Below, in pieces: positions 24,230-31,674 of a stretch of 64,000 nt of DNA. Every line of letters begins with the position of its first letter. Position 1 is the first letter of the stretch. The notes beneath the pieces are model-generated. The model did no database searches. It saw nothing but the letters and a program-made list of their open reading frames with translations, and was not told the DNA's origin. The DNA is taken from assembly GCF_002243515.1 (NCBI RefSeq), contig NZ_CP022657.1, forward strand, positions 1,975,001 through 2,039,000. Direction: 5' to 3'. Source of the DNA: Tumebacillus algifaecis (lineage in GTDB: Bacteria > Bacillota > Bacilli > Tumebacillales > Tumebacillaceae). A program made the position numbers and the translations under genes.

Positions 24230-24781
24230 ATGAAAATTGTAGCTCTCATTGGTAGCTTGCGTACCGATTCGACCACGATGAAAGCGGCACAGGTCGCGAT
24301 CAACGCGGCAAAAGCAGCGGGCGCAGATGTGGAAATTTTCGATCTGCGTGAACGTCCGCTTCCGTTGTATGATCCGAACGATGAAAACAAATACGAAGAA
24401 GAGAACGTCAAATATTTTGTAGAACTGATGAACCAAGCGGACGCCTTCATCCTGGGCTCGCCAGAATATCACAACGGTATCTCCGGCGTGTTCAAAAACG
24501 CGCTGGACTTTGTAGGATACAATCAGTTCGCTGGCAAACCAGTTGGCCTGATCGCTTCTGCTGGTGGCGCGGTTGCGACCAATACGTTAAACCAAATGCT
24601 GACCATCTTGCGTTCTCTGCACGCCTATGTCGTGCCGCAGTTCGGTTCGGTCGGCTACAATGATTCCTTTACGGAAGATGGCAAATTTACCAACGAGAAG
24701 TCGCAGGAGCGCTTTGAGCAAATTGGTAAATCGGTCGTCAACTTGACGAAAGCTATGAAACAGTCTGTTGAGGTGAACTAG
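24230..24781 (+). CDS. NADPH-dependent FMN reductase family protein
   Basis: A 183-residue flavodoxin-fold reductase (SsuE/azoreductase-like). The FMN phosphate loop is IGSLRTDSTT, and the second flavin segment is LGSPEYHNGISGVFKNALD, followed by PVGLIASAGGAVATN. It would reduce flavin, quinones or azo compounds with NAD(P)H. ATG 24230 follows TTGGAGGTAG and gives the family N-terminus MKIVALIGS. It heads a run of genes with CbiX-like chelatase, a Zn-ribbon protein and IscX, which hints at a part in iron, siroheme or sulfur metabolism. Confidence 0.9.
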   Translation: MKIVALIGSLRTDSTTMKAAQVAINAAKAAGADVEIFDLRERPLPLYDPNDENKYEEENVKYFVELMNQADAFILGSPEYHNGISGVFKNALDFVGYNQFAGKPVGLIASAGGAVATNTLNQMLTILRSLHAYVVPQFGSVGYNDSFTEDGKFTNEKSQERFEQIGKSVVNLTKAMKQSVEVN

Positions 24782-24803
24782 TTTTTCTCGACGGAGGGGT
24801 ATG

Positions 24804-25232
24804 ATGACAACAGGCGTTCTTTTTGTTGCGCACGGCAGTCTGCTGTCTGCTGCGAACCAGGAACTGTTCGATCTGATCGAAGCAGTCAAGGCGCGGGGTA
24901 CATACGCGCTGGTCGAGCCAGCTTTTTTGGAAGGGGCATCGCCAAGCCTTCCAGAGGGCTTGTCTACGTGCGTGGCAAAAGGGGCGGACAAGGTGGTCGT
25001 CATCCCCTATTTTTTATTGCTTGGCAAACATGTGACGGATGACTTGCCGCGCGCAATAGCTGCGGCGAAGGAGCGGTTTCCGCCGGTCGAGTTTGTTCAG
25101 GGGGAGCATTTGAGCTTCTCGGAACGGCTTGGGGCGGCGGTGCTGAGCAGAATTCGTGAAACAGGTGTGTTACAATGGGAAGCAGAATCTGCTGAAAGAG
25201 GCGAACGTCATGGAAGCGATGGAGACGTTTGA
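24804..25232 (+). CDS. CbiX/SirB-like sirohydrochlorin chelatase
   Basis: A 142-residue single-domain chelatase-like protein. FVAHGSLLSAANQELFDL carries the first metal-binding His, and VVIPYFLLLGKHVTDDLPRA carries the second. The length fits the short CbiX type that works as a dimer, inserting cobalt or iron into sirohydrochlorin. The C-terminus runs past the family domain into a polar tail. ATG 24804 is favoured over 24801 on spacing from GGAGG. It overlaps the next gene by 23 bases. Iron or cobalt specificity cannot be told; IscX nearby favours iron. Confidence 0.85.
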   Translation: MTTGVLFVAHGSLLSAANQELFDLIEAVKARGTYALVEPAFLEGASPSLPEGLSTCVAKGADKVVVIPYFLLLGKHVTDDLPRAIAAAKERFPPVEFVQGEHLSFSERLGAAVLSRIRETGVLQWEAESAERGERHGSDGDV

Positions 25233-25452
25233 GTGCCCGTCATGCGGTCATGTGGTCAAACCGGACGCGCTGGTGGGAGAAAAAGGCCATCAGGAGGCGA
25301 CCTGTATGTCTTGCGCGGCCAAGTATGCGCGGACGTTTGCAAGATATGAGGACGAATGGGTGTTCGGGCTTTGGCGGAGCAAGGAGACGGGTCGTGTCGC
25401 TTGCTCATATTACAAGACCGCATTTGGCACCGATGCTTTTGATTGTGACTAA
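25210..25452 (+). CDS. Small zinc-ribbon-like protein, 80 aa
   Basis: An 80-residue protein with two Cys pairs, CPSCGH near the N-terminus and CMSC about 20 residues later, forming a probable zinc ribbon or iron site. The C-terminal half is aromatic-rich (DEWVFGLWRS). ATG 25210 follows GAAAGAGGCG and overlaps the CbiX-like gene, so the two are coupled. IscX starts 15 bases after its stop. No family name is recognised. Confidence 0.65.
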   Translation: MEAMETFECPSCGHVVKPDALVGEKGHQEATCMSCAAKYARTFARYEDEWVFGLWRSKETGRVACSYYKTAFGTDAFDCD

Positions 25453-25467
25453 GGAGGGAGATTGGCA

Positions 25468-25662
25468 ATGAATTGGGAAGATGCACAAGACATTGCAGAA
25501 GCGTTGAACGAACTGCATCCCGATGAGGATGTGCTGTCGTTGCGCTTTGCAACGCTGCGCCGCTGGGTGTTGGAACTTGAGGGTTTCGAAGGGAATCCGG
25601 AGGATACCAATGAGAAGATTCTCGAGGAAATCCAGATGGCTTGGTACGATCTCGTTTCGTAA
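25468..25662 (+). CDS. iscX: IscX (Fe-S cluster assembly accessory protein)
   Basis: A 64-residue acidic helical protein that matches the IscX pattern throughout: NWEDAQDIAEALNELHPDED, then LRFATLRRWVLELEGF and NEKILEEIQMAWYDLVS. In proteobacteria IscX binds the desulfurase IscS and iron and tunes Fe-S cluster assembly. ATG 25468 follows AAGGAGGGAG. There is no isc operon here; most Firmicutes use SUF and lack IscX. Its place after an FMN reductase, a chelatase and a Zn-ribbon gene suggests an iron-related module. Confidence 0.88.
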   Translation: MNWEDAQDIAEALNELHPDEDVLSLRFATLRRWVLELEGFEGNPEDTNEKILEEIQMAWYDLVS

Positions 25663-25682
25663 TCCGAACCGATCAGTCTCAG

Positions 25683-25717
25683 AAAACGCCGCCCGTGCTT
25701 GCGGGAGGCGTTTTTTT
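25683..25717 (+). terminator. Intrinsic terminator after iscX
   Basis: AAAACGCCGCCCG and CGGGAGGCGTTTT pair (one unpaired position) and a run of T follows. Confidence 0.88.
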
Positions 25718-25774
25718 ATTCGAACAGGGGCATCCTACTCCTACATACTTTTGTCAGGTGAGGAGGAAGTTGTC

Positions 25775-26008
25775 GTGGAGCAGGTGTGTCCGCTGTGCAA
25801 CGGATTGACGGATGCAGGGATTACATGCAAAAATTGTGGGGAAGCGATGAAGGACGGCGGGATGTGGAGCGATTATATCGGACCATATGCACCTTATGAG
25901 ATGACCGCGCATGTCAAGCAGCAAAACGGGGGGCAATGCACACATCTTATGCATTGTGCACACTGCGGGAATGAGGCGTATGCGATCATTCAGAGTGACT
26001 TCATTTGA
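25775..26008 (+). CDS. Small zinc-ribbon protein, 77 aa
   Basis: A short protein starting at GTG 25775 after GAGGAGG. The first 25 residues form a classic zinc ribbon, CPLCNGLTDAGITCKNCG. The remainder is polar, with a second possible metal site near the end (CTHLMHCAHCG). It probably binds zinc. A longer frame extends upstream through the iscX terminator but is not credible. The family is not recognised. Confidence 0.7.
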   Translation: MEQVCPLCNGLTDAGITCKNCGEAMKDGGMWSDYIGPYAPYEMTAHVKQQNGGQCTHLMHCAHCGNEAYAIIQSDFI

Positions 26009-26121
26009 ACGGAATGTTAGAATAGGATGAAAGCGCGTACTTTTTGTGGAATTGCATCTACAATTTGATGTAAAATAAAGAAGTCGTTGCGTTAAGTTTT
26101 TTTCTAAAGGAGATGTCTGTC

Positions 26122-26751
26122 GTGGCTTCATCTGTGAAATGGGTGTTCTGTAAGCAAAACCTTGAGAAGCATTCCCAGCGAGTTTACGATGCGTTGCTCT
26201 CTAAATATCCGGAAGAAAAAGTAGACATTAAGGATTGTGCAGGTGCAGACCTGTGCTCTTTGTGCTTGGATGTGCCGTTTGTGCTTCGCAACGGTTCGAT
26301 CTTGCATGCGAAGGATGAGCGCGACCTGTACTTTAAAATTGACAGCTCGATGCAGTTCCTGAGCCGTGAGCGACTCGTTCCGCTCCCACCGGCGCCGCCG
26401 GCAGCAGAAAAAGACGCAGCTGCCAAACCAGCTGCTGCGAAGCCTGCCGCTGCACCAAAAGCTGAAGCACCAAAAGCTGATGCGCCAAAAGCTGAAGCAC
26501 CGAAGGCTGAAGCACCAAAAGCTGAAGCACCGAAGGCTGAAGCACCAAAAGCTGAAGCACCGAAAGCTGAAGCACCGAAAGCTGAAGCCCCGAAAGCTGA
26601 AGCTCCGAAGGCTGAAGCTCCGAAGGCTGAAGCACCAAAAGCTGAAGCCCCGAAAGCTGAAGCTCCGAAAGCTGATGCACCGAAAGCTGATGCACCGAAA
26701 GCTGATGCAGCTGCGGAGACGAAAGCGGACGAAACGCCTAAATTGGACTAA
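26122..26751 (+). CDS. DUF1450-domain protein with long Pro-Lys-Ala-Glu-Ala repeat tail
   Basis: A 209-residue two-part protein. Residues 1-75 form a DUF1450 domain (VKWVFCKQNLEKHSQRVYDA, then CAGADLCSLCLDVPFVLRNG) with the same Cys cluster as the 18444 gene. An Ala/Pro/Lys linker follows, then 17 pentapeptide units PKAEA or PKADA (nucleotides 26455-26709), then a short acidic end. The tail resembles the extended Ala-Pro-Lys linkers of histone-H1-like and TolA-type proteins: flexible, highly charged, nearly neutral overall. GTG 26122 is used because AAAGGAG lies nine bases upstream. It has its own terminator. What the tail binds is unknown. Confidence 0.8.
   Translation: MASSVKWVFCKQNLEKHSQRVYDALLSKYPEEKVDIKDCAGADLCSLCLDVPFVLRNGSILHAKDERDLYFKIDSSMQFLSRERLVPLPPAPPAAEKDAAAKPAAAKPAAAPKAEAPKADAPKAEAPKAEAPKAEAPKAEAPKAEAPKAEAPKAEAPKAEAPKAEAPKAEAPKAEAPKAEAPKADAPKADAPKADAAAETKADETPKLD
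26455..26709 (+). repeat. 17-copy 15-bp tandem repeat (coding, PKAEA)
   Basis: Seventeen head-to-tail copies of a 15-base unit of the form CCR-AAR-GCT-GAW-GCN encode PKAEA or PKADA (units 2 and 15-17 carry Asp). Differences are almost all at third codon positions, so the protein sequence is under selection while the DNA drifts. Repeats of this kind can change copy number by slippage. Confidence 0.95.
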
Positions 26752-26756
26752 GATTC

Positions 26757-26785
26757 ACCGACCAGAATTGGTCGGTTCTTTTTCT
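26757..26785 (+). terminator. Intrinsic terminator
   Basis: ACCGACCA and TGGTCGGT pair, followed by TCTTTTTCTT, right after the repeat-tail gene. Confidence 0.8.
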
Positions 26786-26847
26786 TCATGCATCTACATA
26801 AGTAATAGGTTAGCCAAACTAATTAATTTGAAGGGAGAATGAATATC

Positions 26848-28347
26848 GTGAACATTAATCTCCAACTGCAATCTGTTGTGAATGTGGAAGCTGACGTTCT
26901 TGTTGTCAGTCTATTTGAAGGGGTGACCGAACTAAGCGGTGCAATTGGCGCTGTCAATGAAGCACTGGGTGGTCAAATCACCGCTCTGATCGAAACGGGC
27001 GACCTGACGGGTAAGTTCAAACAAACCCGCCTCCTCTACAGCTTTGGCAAATTGAATGCGAAGCGCGTCTTGATCGTAGGGCTAGGCGAAGCAGTCGAGT
27101 TTTCCAGCAACCGTGCTCGTTCCATCGCTGCGATCGCTGCGAAGTCGGCACGGGAGTTGGGCGCTTCCACTTTGGCGACGATCGTCCACGGTGCGGGACA
27201 TGGTGATCTTCAGGTTGAACAGGCTGCACAAGTGCTGGCAGAAGGCACTTTGCTCGGTCTTTACCAGGTGAAAAACCTCAAGAAACATCAAGCTGTTGCG
27301 AAACTGACCGATTTGATCGTCGTCGAATCGGCGGAAGCAAACCAAGCGGAAATTGCAAAGGGGCTGGAAATTGGCCAGATCTATGCGCAAGGCACCAACT
27401 TTGCTCGTGACCTGATTAATGAACCGGCAAACATCTTGACCCCGACCCGTCTTGCCGAACTGGCGACCGATGTGGCTGTGAAAACGGGCATGGGCATCAC
27501 GGTGCTCGGCGAAGCGGAAATGCGAGATCTCGGCATGAACGCGCTCCTCTCCATCGGCCAAGGCAGTGACGAGGAATCGAAATTGATCGTGCTGTCTTAC
27601 TACGGCAACCCAGACTCGGAAGAAGTTCTCGGTCTCGTCGGTAAAGGCGTCACCTTTGACACCGGTGGTTACTCATTGAAACCGATGGCAGGCATGGAAA
27701 ACATGAAGACGGACATGGGTGGCGCAGGTGCTGTCATCGGTGCGATGCAGGCGATCGGACAACTGAAGCCGAAAGCGAACGTCGTAGCGGTGATCGGTGC
27801 GGCAGAAAACATGATCTCCGGCAATGCGATCAAGCCTGGCGACGTGGTGGTGGCGATGAACGGCAAGTCGATCGAAATTGTCAACACCGATGCAGAAGGC
27901 CGCGTCGTGCTGGCCGATGCGCTGACCTATGCGATCGAGAAGTGCAAGGTGAGCAAGGTGGTCAACGCCGCCACGCTGACCGGTGCGATCTCCATCGCGC
28001 TGGGCCGCAAATTGTGCGGGATGTTCTCAAATGACTCCGATTTCGCGTCGGAAGTTAAAGATGCATTCCACAGCTCCGGTGAGCGGGTCTGGGAAATGCC
28101 GCTGGTCGAAGAATACCAAGCGGCTTATAGCTCCAACGTTGCCGATATGAAAAACTCCGGCGGACGTGACGGCGGTTCGATCACGGCCGCACTGATCTTG
28201 CGCGAGTTTGTCGATAATACCCCGTGGGTACATCTGGACATCGCGGGTGTGGCGCGCGACCAAGAGGGCGGCGGTGACCTCAATCCGAAAGGCGCTACCG
28301 GTTTCGGCGTGCGCACGATGATCGAATTGGCGCTGGCCCAAAAGTAA
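26848..28347 (+). CDS. Leucyl aminopeptidase (M17), second copy
   Basis: A 499-residue M17 aminopeptidase with complete metal ligands: LVGKGVTFDTGGYSLKP, MKTDMGGAGA and NTDAEGRVVLADAL; the bicarbonate-site region and closing segment WVHLDIAGVARDQEGG are present. GTG 26848 is chosen because AAGGGAG lies ten bases upstream; ATG 26839 is almost on top of that site. It is clearly a paralogue of 12082-13497, with a different N-terminal domain and a Gly-rich insertion before the C-terminus, so the two likely differ in substrate. It is flanked by terminators, so it is monocistronic. Confidence 0.93.
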   Translation: MNINLQLQSVVNVEADVLVVSLFEGVTELSGAIGAVNEALGGQITALIETGDLTGKFKQTRLLYSFGKLNAKRVLIVGLGEAVEFSSNRARSIAAIAAKSARELGASTLATIVHGAGHGDLQVEQAAQVLAEGTLLGLYQVKNLKKHQAVAKLTDLIVVESAEANQAEIAKGLEIGQIYAQGTNFARDLINEPANILTPTRLAELATDVAVKTGMGITVLGEAEMRDLGMNALLSIGQGSDEESKLIVLSYYGNPDSEEVLGLVGKGVTFDTGGYSLKPMAGMENMKTDMGGAGAVIGAMQAIGQLKPKANVVAVIGAAENMISGNAIKPGDVVVAMNGKSIEIVNTDAEGRVVLADALTYAIEKCKVSKVVNAATLTGAISIALGRKLCGMFSNDSDFASEVKDAFHSSGERVWEMPLVEEYQAAYSSNVADMKNSGGRDGGSITAALILREFVDNTPWVHLDIAGVARDQEGGGDLNPKGATGFGVRTMIELALAQK

Positions 28348-28354
28348 TTTGGCA

Positions 28355-28389
28355 TAAAAAACCCCGACGTTGTGGTCGGGGTTTTTTTT
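28355..28389. terminator. Bidirectional intrinsic terminator
   Basis: AAAAAACCCCGAC and GTCGGGGTTTTTTT pair between the second M17 gene and the oppositely oriented exporter gene. Confidence 0.92.
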
Positions 28390-29242
28390 ATCCGAAAAGA
28401 CTAAGTTTGGAGATCGATTCATAGGTGACGAGGAAGCCGATCAGCACGATGATACCGGCACTGAGCGTCGCCATCACCTCGCCAAAGCGACGGCGTTCAA
28501 GGAAGCGGACTTTGTGTTCCGCCTTCAGCAACAGAATGCCGAGCAGCGACAAAGCCAGCGCTCCGCCGATCGAAAAGGCCACTACTAGCCCGACGCCAAG
28601 ACTGACCTGTCCTGCCGAAATTGCGGCGAGCAACATGACGAGCGCGCTCGGACAAGGGATGAGTCCAGTCAGAACTCCAATCGTCAACAAGCGGCGGATG
28701 GAACGTTCCTGTGTGGCGACGACTGCCAACGCCCCCGAAGAGTCATGTCTGTGCCCGTGGTGGTGATCATGTGTATGGTGGTCATGCGCATGGCTGTGCA
28801 AATGGTGGTCATGAGAATGGTCATGCGTGAGTCCGTGGTTCCCTACCGCTAGCTCTGAGATGTGATGAACGTGCCCGTGGCTGCAGACATACGTTTCCTG
28901 TGCATCGCTCCCGAGCCGCCCGAGCGAGACAACAGGTGGGTACAGGCGCAAAAAGACCATGCGCAAGCCGATCACAGTGATCACCGCGCCCGAGAGCAGA
29001 CCGAGCCATGCTTCAATCTGTTCAGGGAGCCAGAACTGTAAGGCGGTTGTGGTGACAAATGCCAGAAACAAGATGGAGAGCGTATGCGAGATGGCCGAAG
29101 TAAAACCGAGAAAAACCGCGTCGCGAAGCCTGGCCCGCGAGGAAATCAGATAGGCGGTCATCACCCCTTTGCCGTGACCTGGCTCCAAGGAATGCAGCGC
29201 GCCAAGGCCGAGGGCCATCAGGATGGCAACAAAAAGATTCAA
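28388..29242 (-). CDS. Nickel/cobalt transporter, RcnA/NiCoT-like
   Basis: A 284-residue membrane protein with six or so predicted helices. The N-terminal signature ALHSLEPGHGKGVMTAYL and the later LTGLIPCPSALVMLLAAI belong to the NicO/RcnA superfamily. Between them lies a cytoplasmic loop crowded with His (about 25 His in 60 residues, e.g. HDHSHDHHLHSHAHDHHTHD is typical of it), as in RcnA, an exporter of nickel and cobalt. TTG 29242 is chosen because GGAGGTGA lies eight bases upstream; the frame goes on to 29266. Export rather than import is the better guess. Confidence 0.8.
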   Translation of the reverse strand: MNLFVAILMALGLGALHSLEPGHGKGVMTAYLISSRARLRDAVFLGFTSAISHTLSILFLAFVTTTALQFWLPEQIEAWLGLLSGAVITVIGLRMVFLRLYPPVVSLGRLGSDAQETYVCSHGHVHHISELAVGNHGLTHDHSHDHHLHSHAHDHHTHDHHHGHRHDSSGALAVVATQERSIRRLLTIGVLTGLIPCPSALVMLLAAISAGQVSLGVGLVVAFSIGGALALSLLGILLLKAEHKVRFLERRRFGEVMATLSAGIIVLIGFLVTYESISKLSLFG

Positions 29243-29379
29243 ATGGGTCACCTCCGTTACTGACAAGGCTTGTCATCCTATATCTATGCGAGACATGCGC
29301 CCTTTTTGCTATCGGGGACAGACTTAGGCGAACCGAGTGTGAGGGCAAGCACATAGGATGATGTTACGAGGTGAGTGGA

Positions 29380-30135
29380 GTGAAAAAGCGCGTACCGAAA
29401 AGTGGCTATCACTCGGCGTCAGGTCGTCGCCGCACAACATCAAAGCTCGCGTTCCCAAACTTTGTGAATATTGCAAATCGATTTAAAGATGCAGTCGTGA
29501 ATATCGAGGTCGTCAAACGTGAGCGACAAAGCAACAGTTCTCGCCGCCGCGATTCGATCGGGCGATCGGATGATGATTTGCGCAGGACGACGAACATCGG
29601 GACGGGATTCTTTTTTGACAAGCGAGGATACATCCTGACGAACGAGCATGTGATTCACAGTGCTGACGAAGTGTATGTTCGCTTTTTTGACGAGGAAGAT
29701 GATGTTCTGGCCGAGGTGATCGGCTCCTCCTATGAACTCGACCTAGCAGTCTTGAAAGTCAAGCCTCCAAAAAGCTTACGTACGCTACCTTTTGGCGCAT
29801 CAAAGAACATCCAAGTCGGTGAATGGGTGGTAGCGATCGGTTGTCCACTCGGCTTAGACCACAGCGTCACCGTCGGAATCATCTCCGCCAAGGAGCGCCC
29901 AATCACGATCGGCGACCGCAAGTATGCTCGCCTGATCCAAACGGATGCCGCGATCAACCGTGGCAACAGCGGCGGTCCGCTGATCAACATGCGCGGTGAA
30001 GTGATCGGTATGAACACTGCCGTCAGCGCCTCTTCGCAAGGCATCGGCTTTGCGATTTCGGTCGATGTGATCAAAGACGCGATCGATGACCTGATGGATG
30101 GGGTGCCGAAACGAAAACTCAAGCGTAGGAAATAG
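29380..30135 (+). CDS. Trypsin-like serine protease, HtrA/Deg type without anchor
   Basis: A 251-residue protease domain of the HtrA/Deg family. The catalytic triad is intact: His90 in TNEHVI, Asp121 in ELDLAVLKV, Ser197 in GNSGGP. Unlike usual HtrA proteins it has no signal peptide or membrane helix and no PDZ domain; the N-terminus is basic and polar (VKKRVPKSGYHSASGRRR) and the protein ends in KRKLKRRK. It may act in the cytoplasm or forespore. GTG 29380 follows GAGGTGA at good distance; GTG 29371 would lie within that site. It is monocistronic with a terminator. Confidence 0.85.
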   Translation: MKKRVPKSGYHSASGRRRTTSKLAFPNFVNIANRFKDAVVNIEVVKRERQSNSSRRRDSIGRSDDDLRRTTNIGTGFFFDKRGYILTNEHVIHSADEVYVRFFDEEDDVLAEVIGSSYELDLAVLKVKPPKSLRTLPFGASKNIQVGEWVVAIGCPLGLDHSVTVGIISAKERPITIGDRKYARLIQTDAAINRGNSGGPLINMRGEVIGMNTAVSASSQGIGFAISVDVIKDAIDDLMDGVPKRKLKRRK

Positions 30136-30136
30136 T

Positions 30137-30166
30137 GAAAACCACCTGTCATGGGTGGTTTTTGTT
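30137..30166 (+). terminator. Intrinsic terminator
   Basis: AAAACCACC and GGGTGGTTTTT pair around TGTCAT after the protease gene. Confidence 0.85.
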
Positions 30167-30278
30167 TGTACCGCCGTGTTGGAGTCTTTTCTTCGGCTCA
30201 CGAAAATTTTCGGGCAATAAGTCTGACTTTTGTGTTACGATTACAAGATAAACCAAAAGGTAACGAGGGGGTACACAC

Positions 30279-31667
30279 ATGCTGTCTCAAGCTTTGATCG
30301 AAGACGTACTGGCAGCGGCTCTGGAGACCGGAGGCGATTTTGCCGATGTGTTCGTGGAAGATAAGACGATTACGACGATCCACATGATTGGAGGCAGCGT
30401 CGAGTCCGCTTTATCTGGCCGAGATTATGGCATCGGAATTCGTGTGATTTCCGGTCTGTTTGCCGTTTATGCGTATACGAATGATCTTCGTCGCGAGAAC
30501 TTATTGAAAGTGGCTCGCTCAGCAGCGCAGGCGATTCGGGGAACGAAGCGTGACATCACGCTCGATCTGCGGGTAACCACGTTGCAATCGGCCCACCCGG
30601 TTCTGATTGTGCCAAGCTCAGTGAGCAAAGCGCAGAAAGTGGAAGCGATGCGCCGCGCACATGTGGCGGCGACCGCATATGATCCGGTCATCTCCCAGAC
30701 TTCCGTTTCGTACAAAGATGAAGACCAAAAGGTGCTTATCGCCAATTCCGAAGGTCTGTTCACCGAAGACCGCCGGACCCGCACCCGGCTGTTCATCGAA
30801 GCGGTTGCAACTATTGGCAATGACAAATCGGTCGGTACCGCGACACCGGGTGCGCAAAGCGGTTATGAGTTTATCGAGAACTTGAACATCGAAGAGCAAG
30901 CCCGCATTGCTGCACATACGGCCAAAACGATGGTCAATGCCGAATTTGCGCCGAGCGGCAAGATTCCGGTCATCATCGACAATGAATTTGGCGGCGTTAT
31001 TTTTCATGAAGCGTGTGGTCATGGTTTGGAATCGACTTCAGTTGCGAAAAAAATATCTGTCTTCTCCGACAAACTCGGGGAACAGGTCGCCTCTCCACTT
31101 GTCACCGCCATTGACGACGGTACCATTCAGAACGCTTGGGGCTCTTCGACAATCGATGATGAGGGCACACCGACTCAGCGCAACCTGCTGATCGAAAACG
31201 GGATTCTCAAAGGCTATCTGATCGACAAGTTGGGCGCTAAGCGCATGGGCATGAAGTCTACCGGTTCGGCTCGCCGCGAGTCGTACAAGTTTGCTCCGGC
31301 TTCGCGCATGAACAACACCTACATCGCAGCGGGCAACTCCACGCCCGAAGAGATCATCGCCAACACTGAGTATGCGCTCTATGCGAAATATCTCGGCGGC
31401 GGATCGGTCAACACGGCGACAGGCGACTTTAACTTTGTTGTTCGCGAAGGCTACATTGTCAAGAATGGCAAGATCGAGAAGCCAGTGCGCGGCGCAACCT
31501 TGATCGGCAAAGGCATGGACGTGTTACAAAAGATCGACATGGTCGGCAAAAACTTAGGCTTTGGCCAAGGAATGTGCGGCTCGATCTCTGGCAGTATCCC
31601 GGCCGATGTCGGTCAACCGATGATTCGCGTGGCGGAGCTTACGGTCGGCGGACGGAAAGGGGAGTGA
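30279..31667 (+). CDS. tldD: Metalloprotease TldD
   Basis: A 462-residue TldD subunit. TldD and TldE form a heterodimeric zinc protease that digests small unfolded proteins and matures some peptide antibiotics. The zinc motif HExxxH is present as FHEACGH, followed by GLESTSVAKKISVFSDKLG and a conserved end (GFGQGMCGSISGSIP). ATG 30279 follows AACGAGGGG. The tldE gene begins seven bases after its stop, which confirms the pair. No peptide precursor is obvious beside them. Confidence 0.93.
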   Translation: MLSQALIEDVLAAALETGGDFADVFVEDKTITTIHMIGGSVESALSGRDYGIGIRVISGLFAVYAYTNDLRRENLLKVARSAAQAIRGTKRDITLDLRVTTLQSAHPVLIVPSSVSKAQKVEAMRRAHVAATAYDPVISQTSVSYKDEDQKVLIANSEGLFTEDRRTRTRLFIEAVATIGNDKSVGTATPGAQSGYEFIENLNIEEQARIAAHTAKTMVNAEFAPSGKIPVIIDNEFGGVIFHEACGHGLESTSVAKKISVFSDKLGEQVASPLVTAIDDGTIQNAWGSSTIDDEGTPTQRNLLIENGILKGYLIDKLGAKRMGMKSTGSARRESYKFAPASRMNNTYIAAGNSTPEEIIANTEYALYAKYLGGGSVNTATGDFNFVVREGYIVKNGKIEKPVRGATLIGKGMDVLQKIDMVGKNLGFGQGMCGSISGSIPADVGQPMIRVAELTVGGRKGE

Positions 31668-31674
31668 CGGAGCG

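Noticed and set aside
26455-26709. Possible CRISPR-like array
   Set aside because: Units are 15 bp with no spacers and lie in a coding frame.
26333-26842. Repeat-rich frames on both strands over the PKAEA tract (Leu-Gln and Lys-Leu repeats)
   Set aside because: Artefacts of the 15-bp repeat read in other frames; the DUF1450 frame alone has a domain, a ribosome site and third-position variation.
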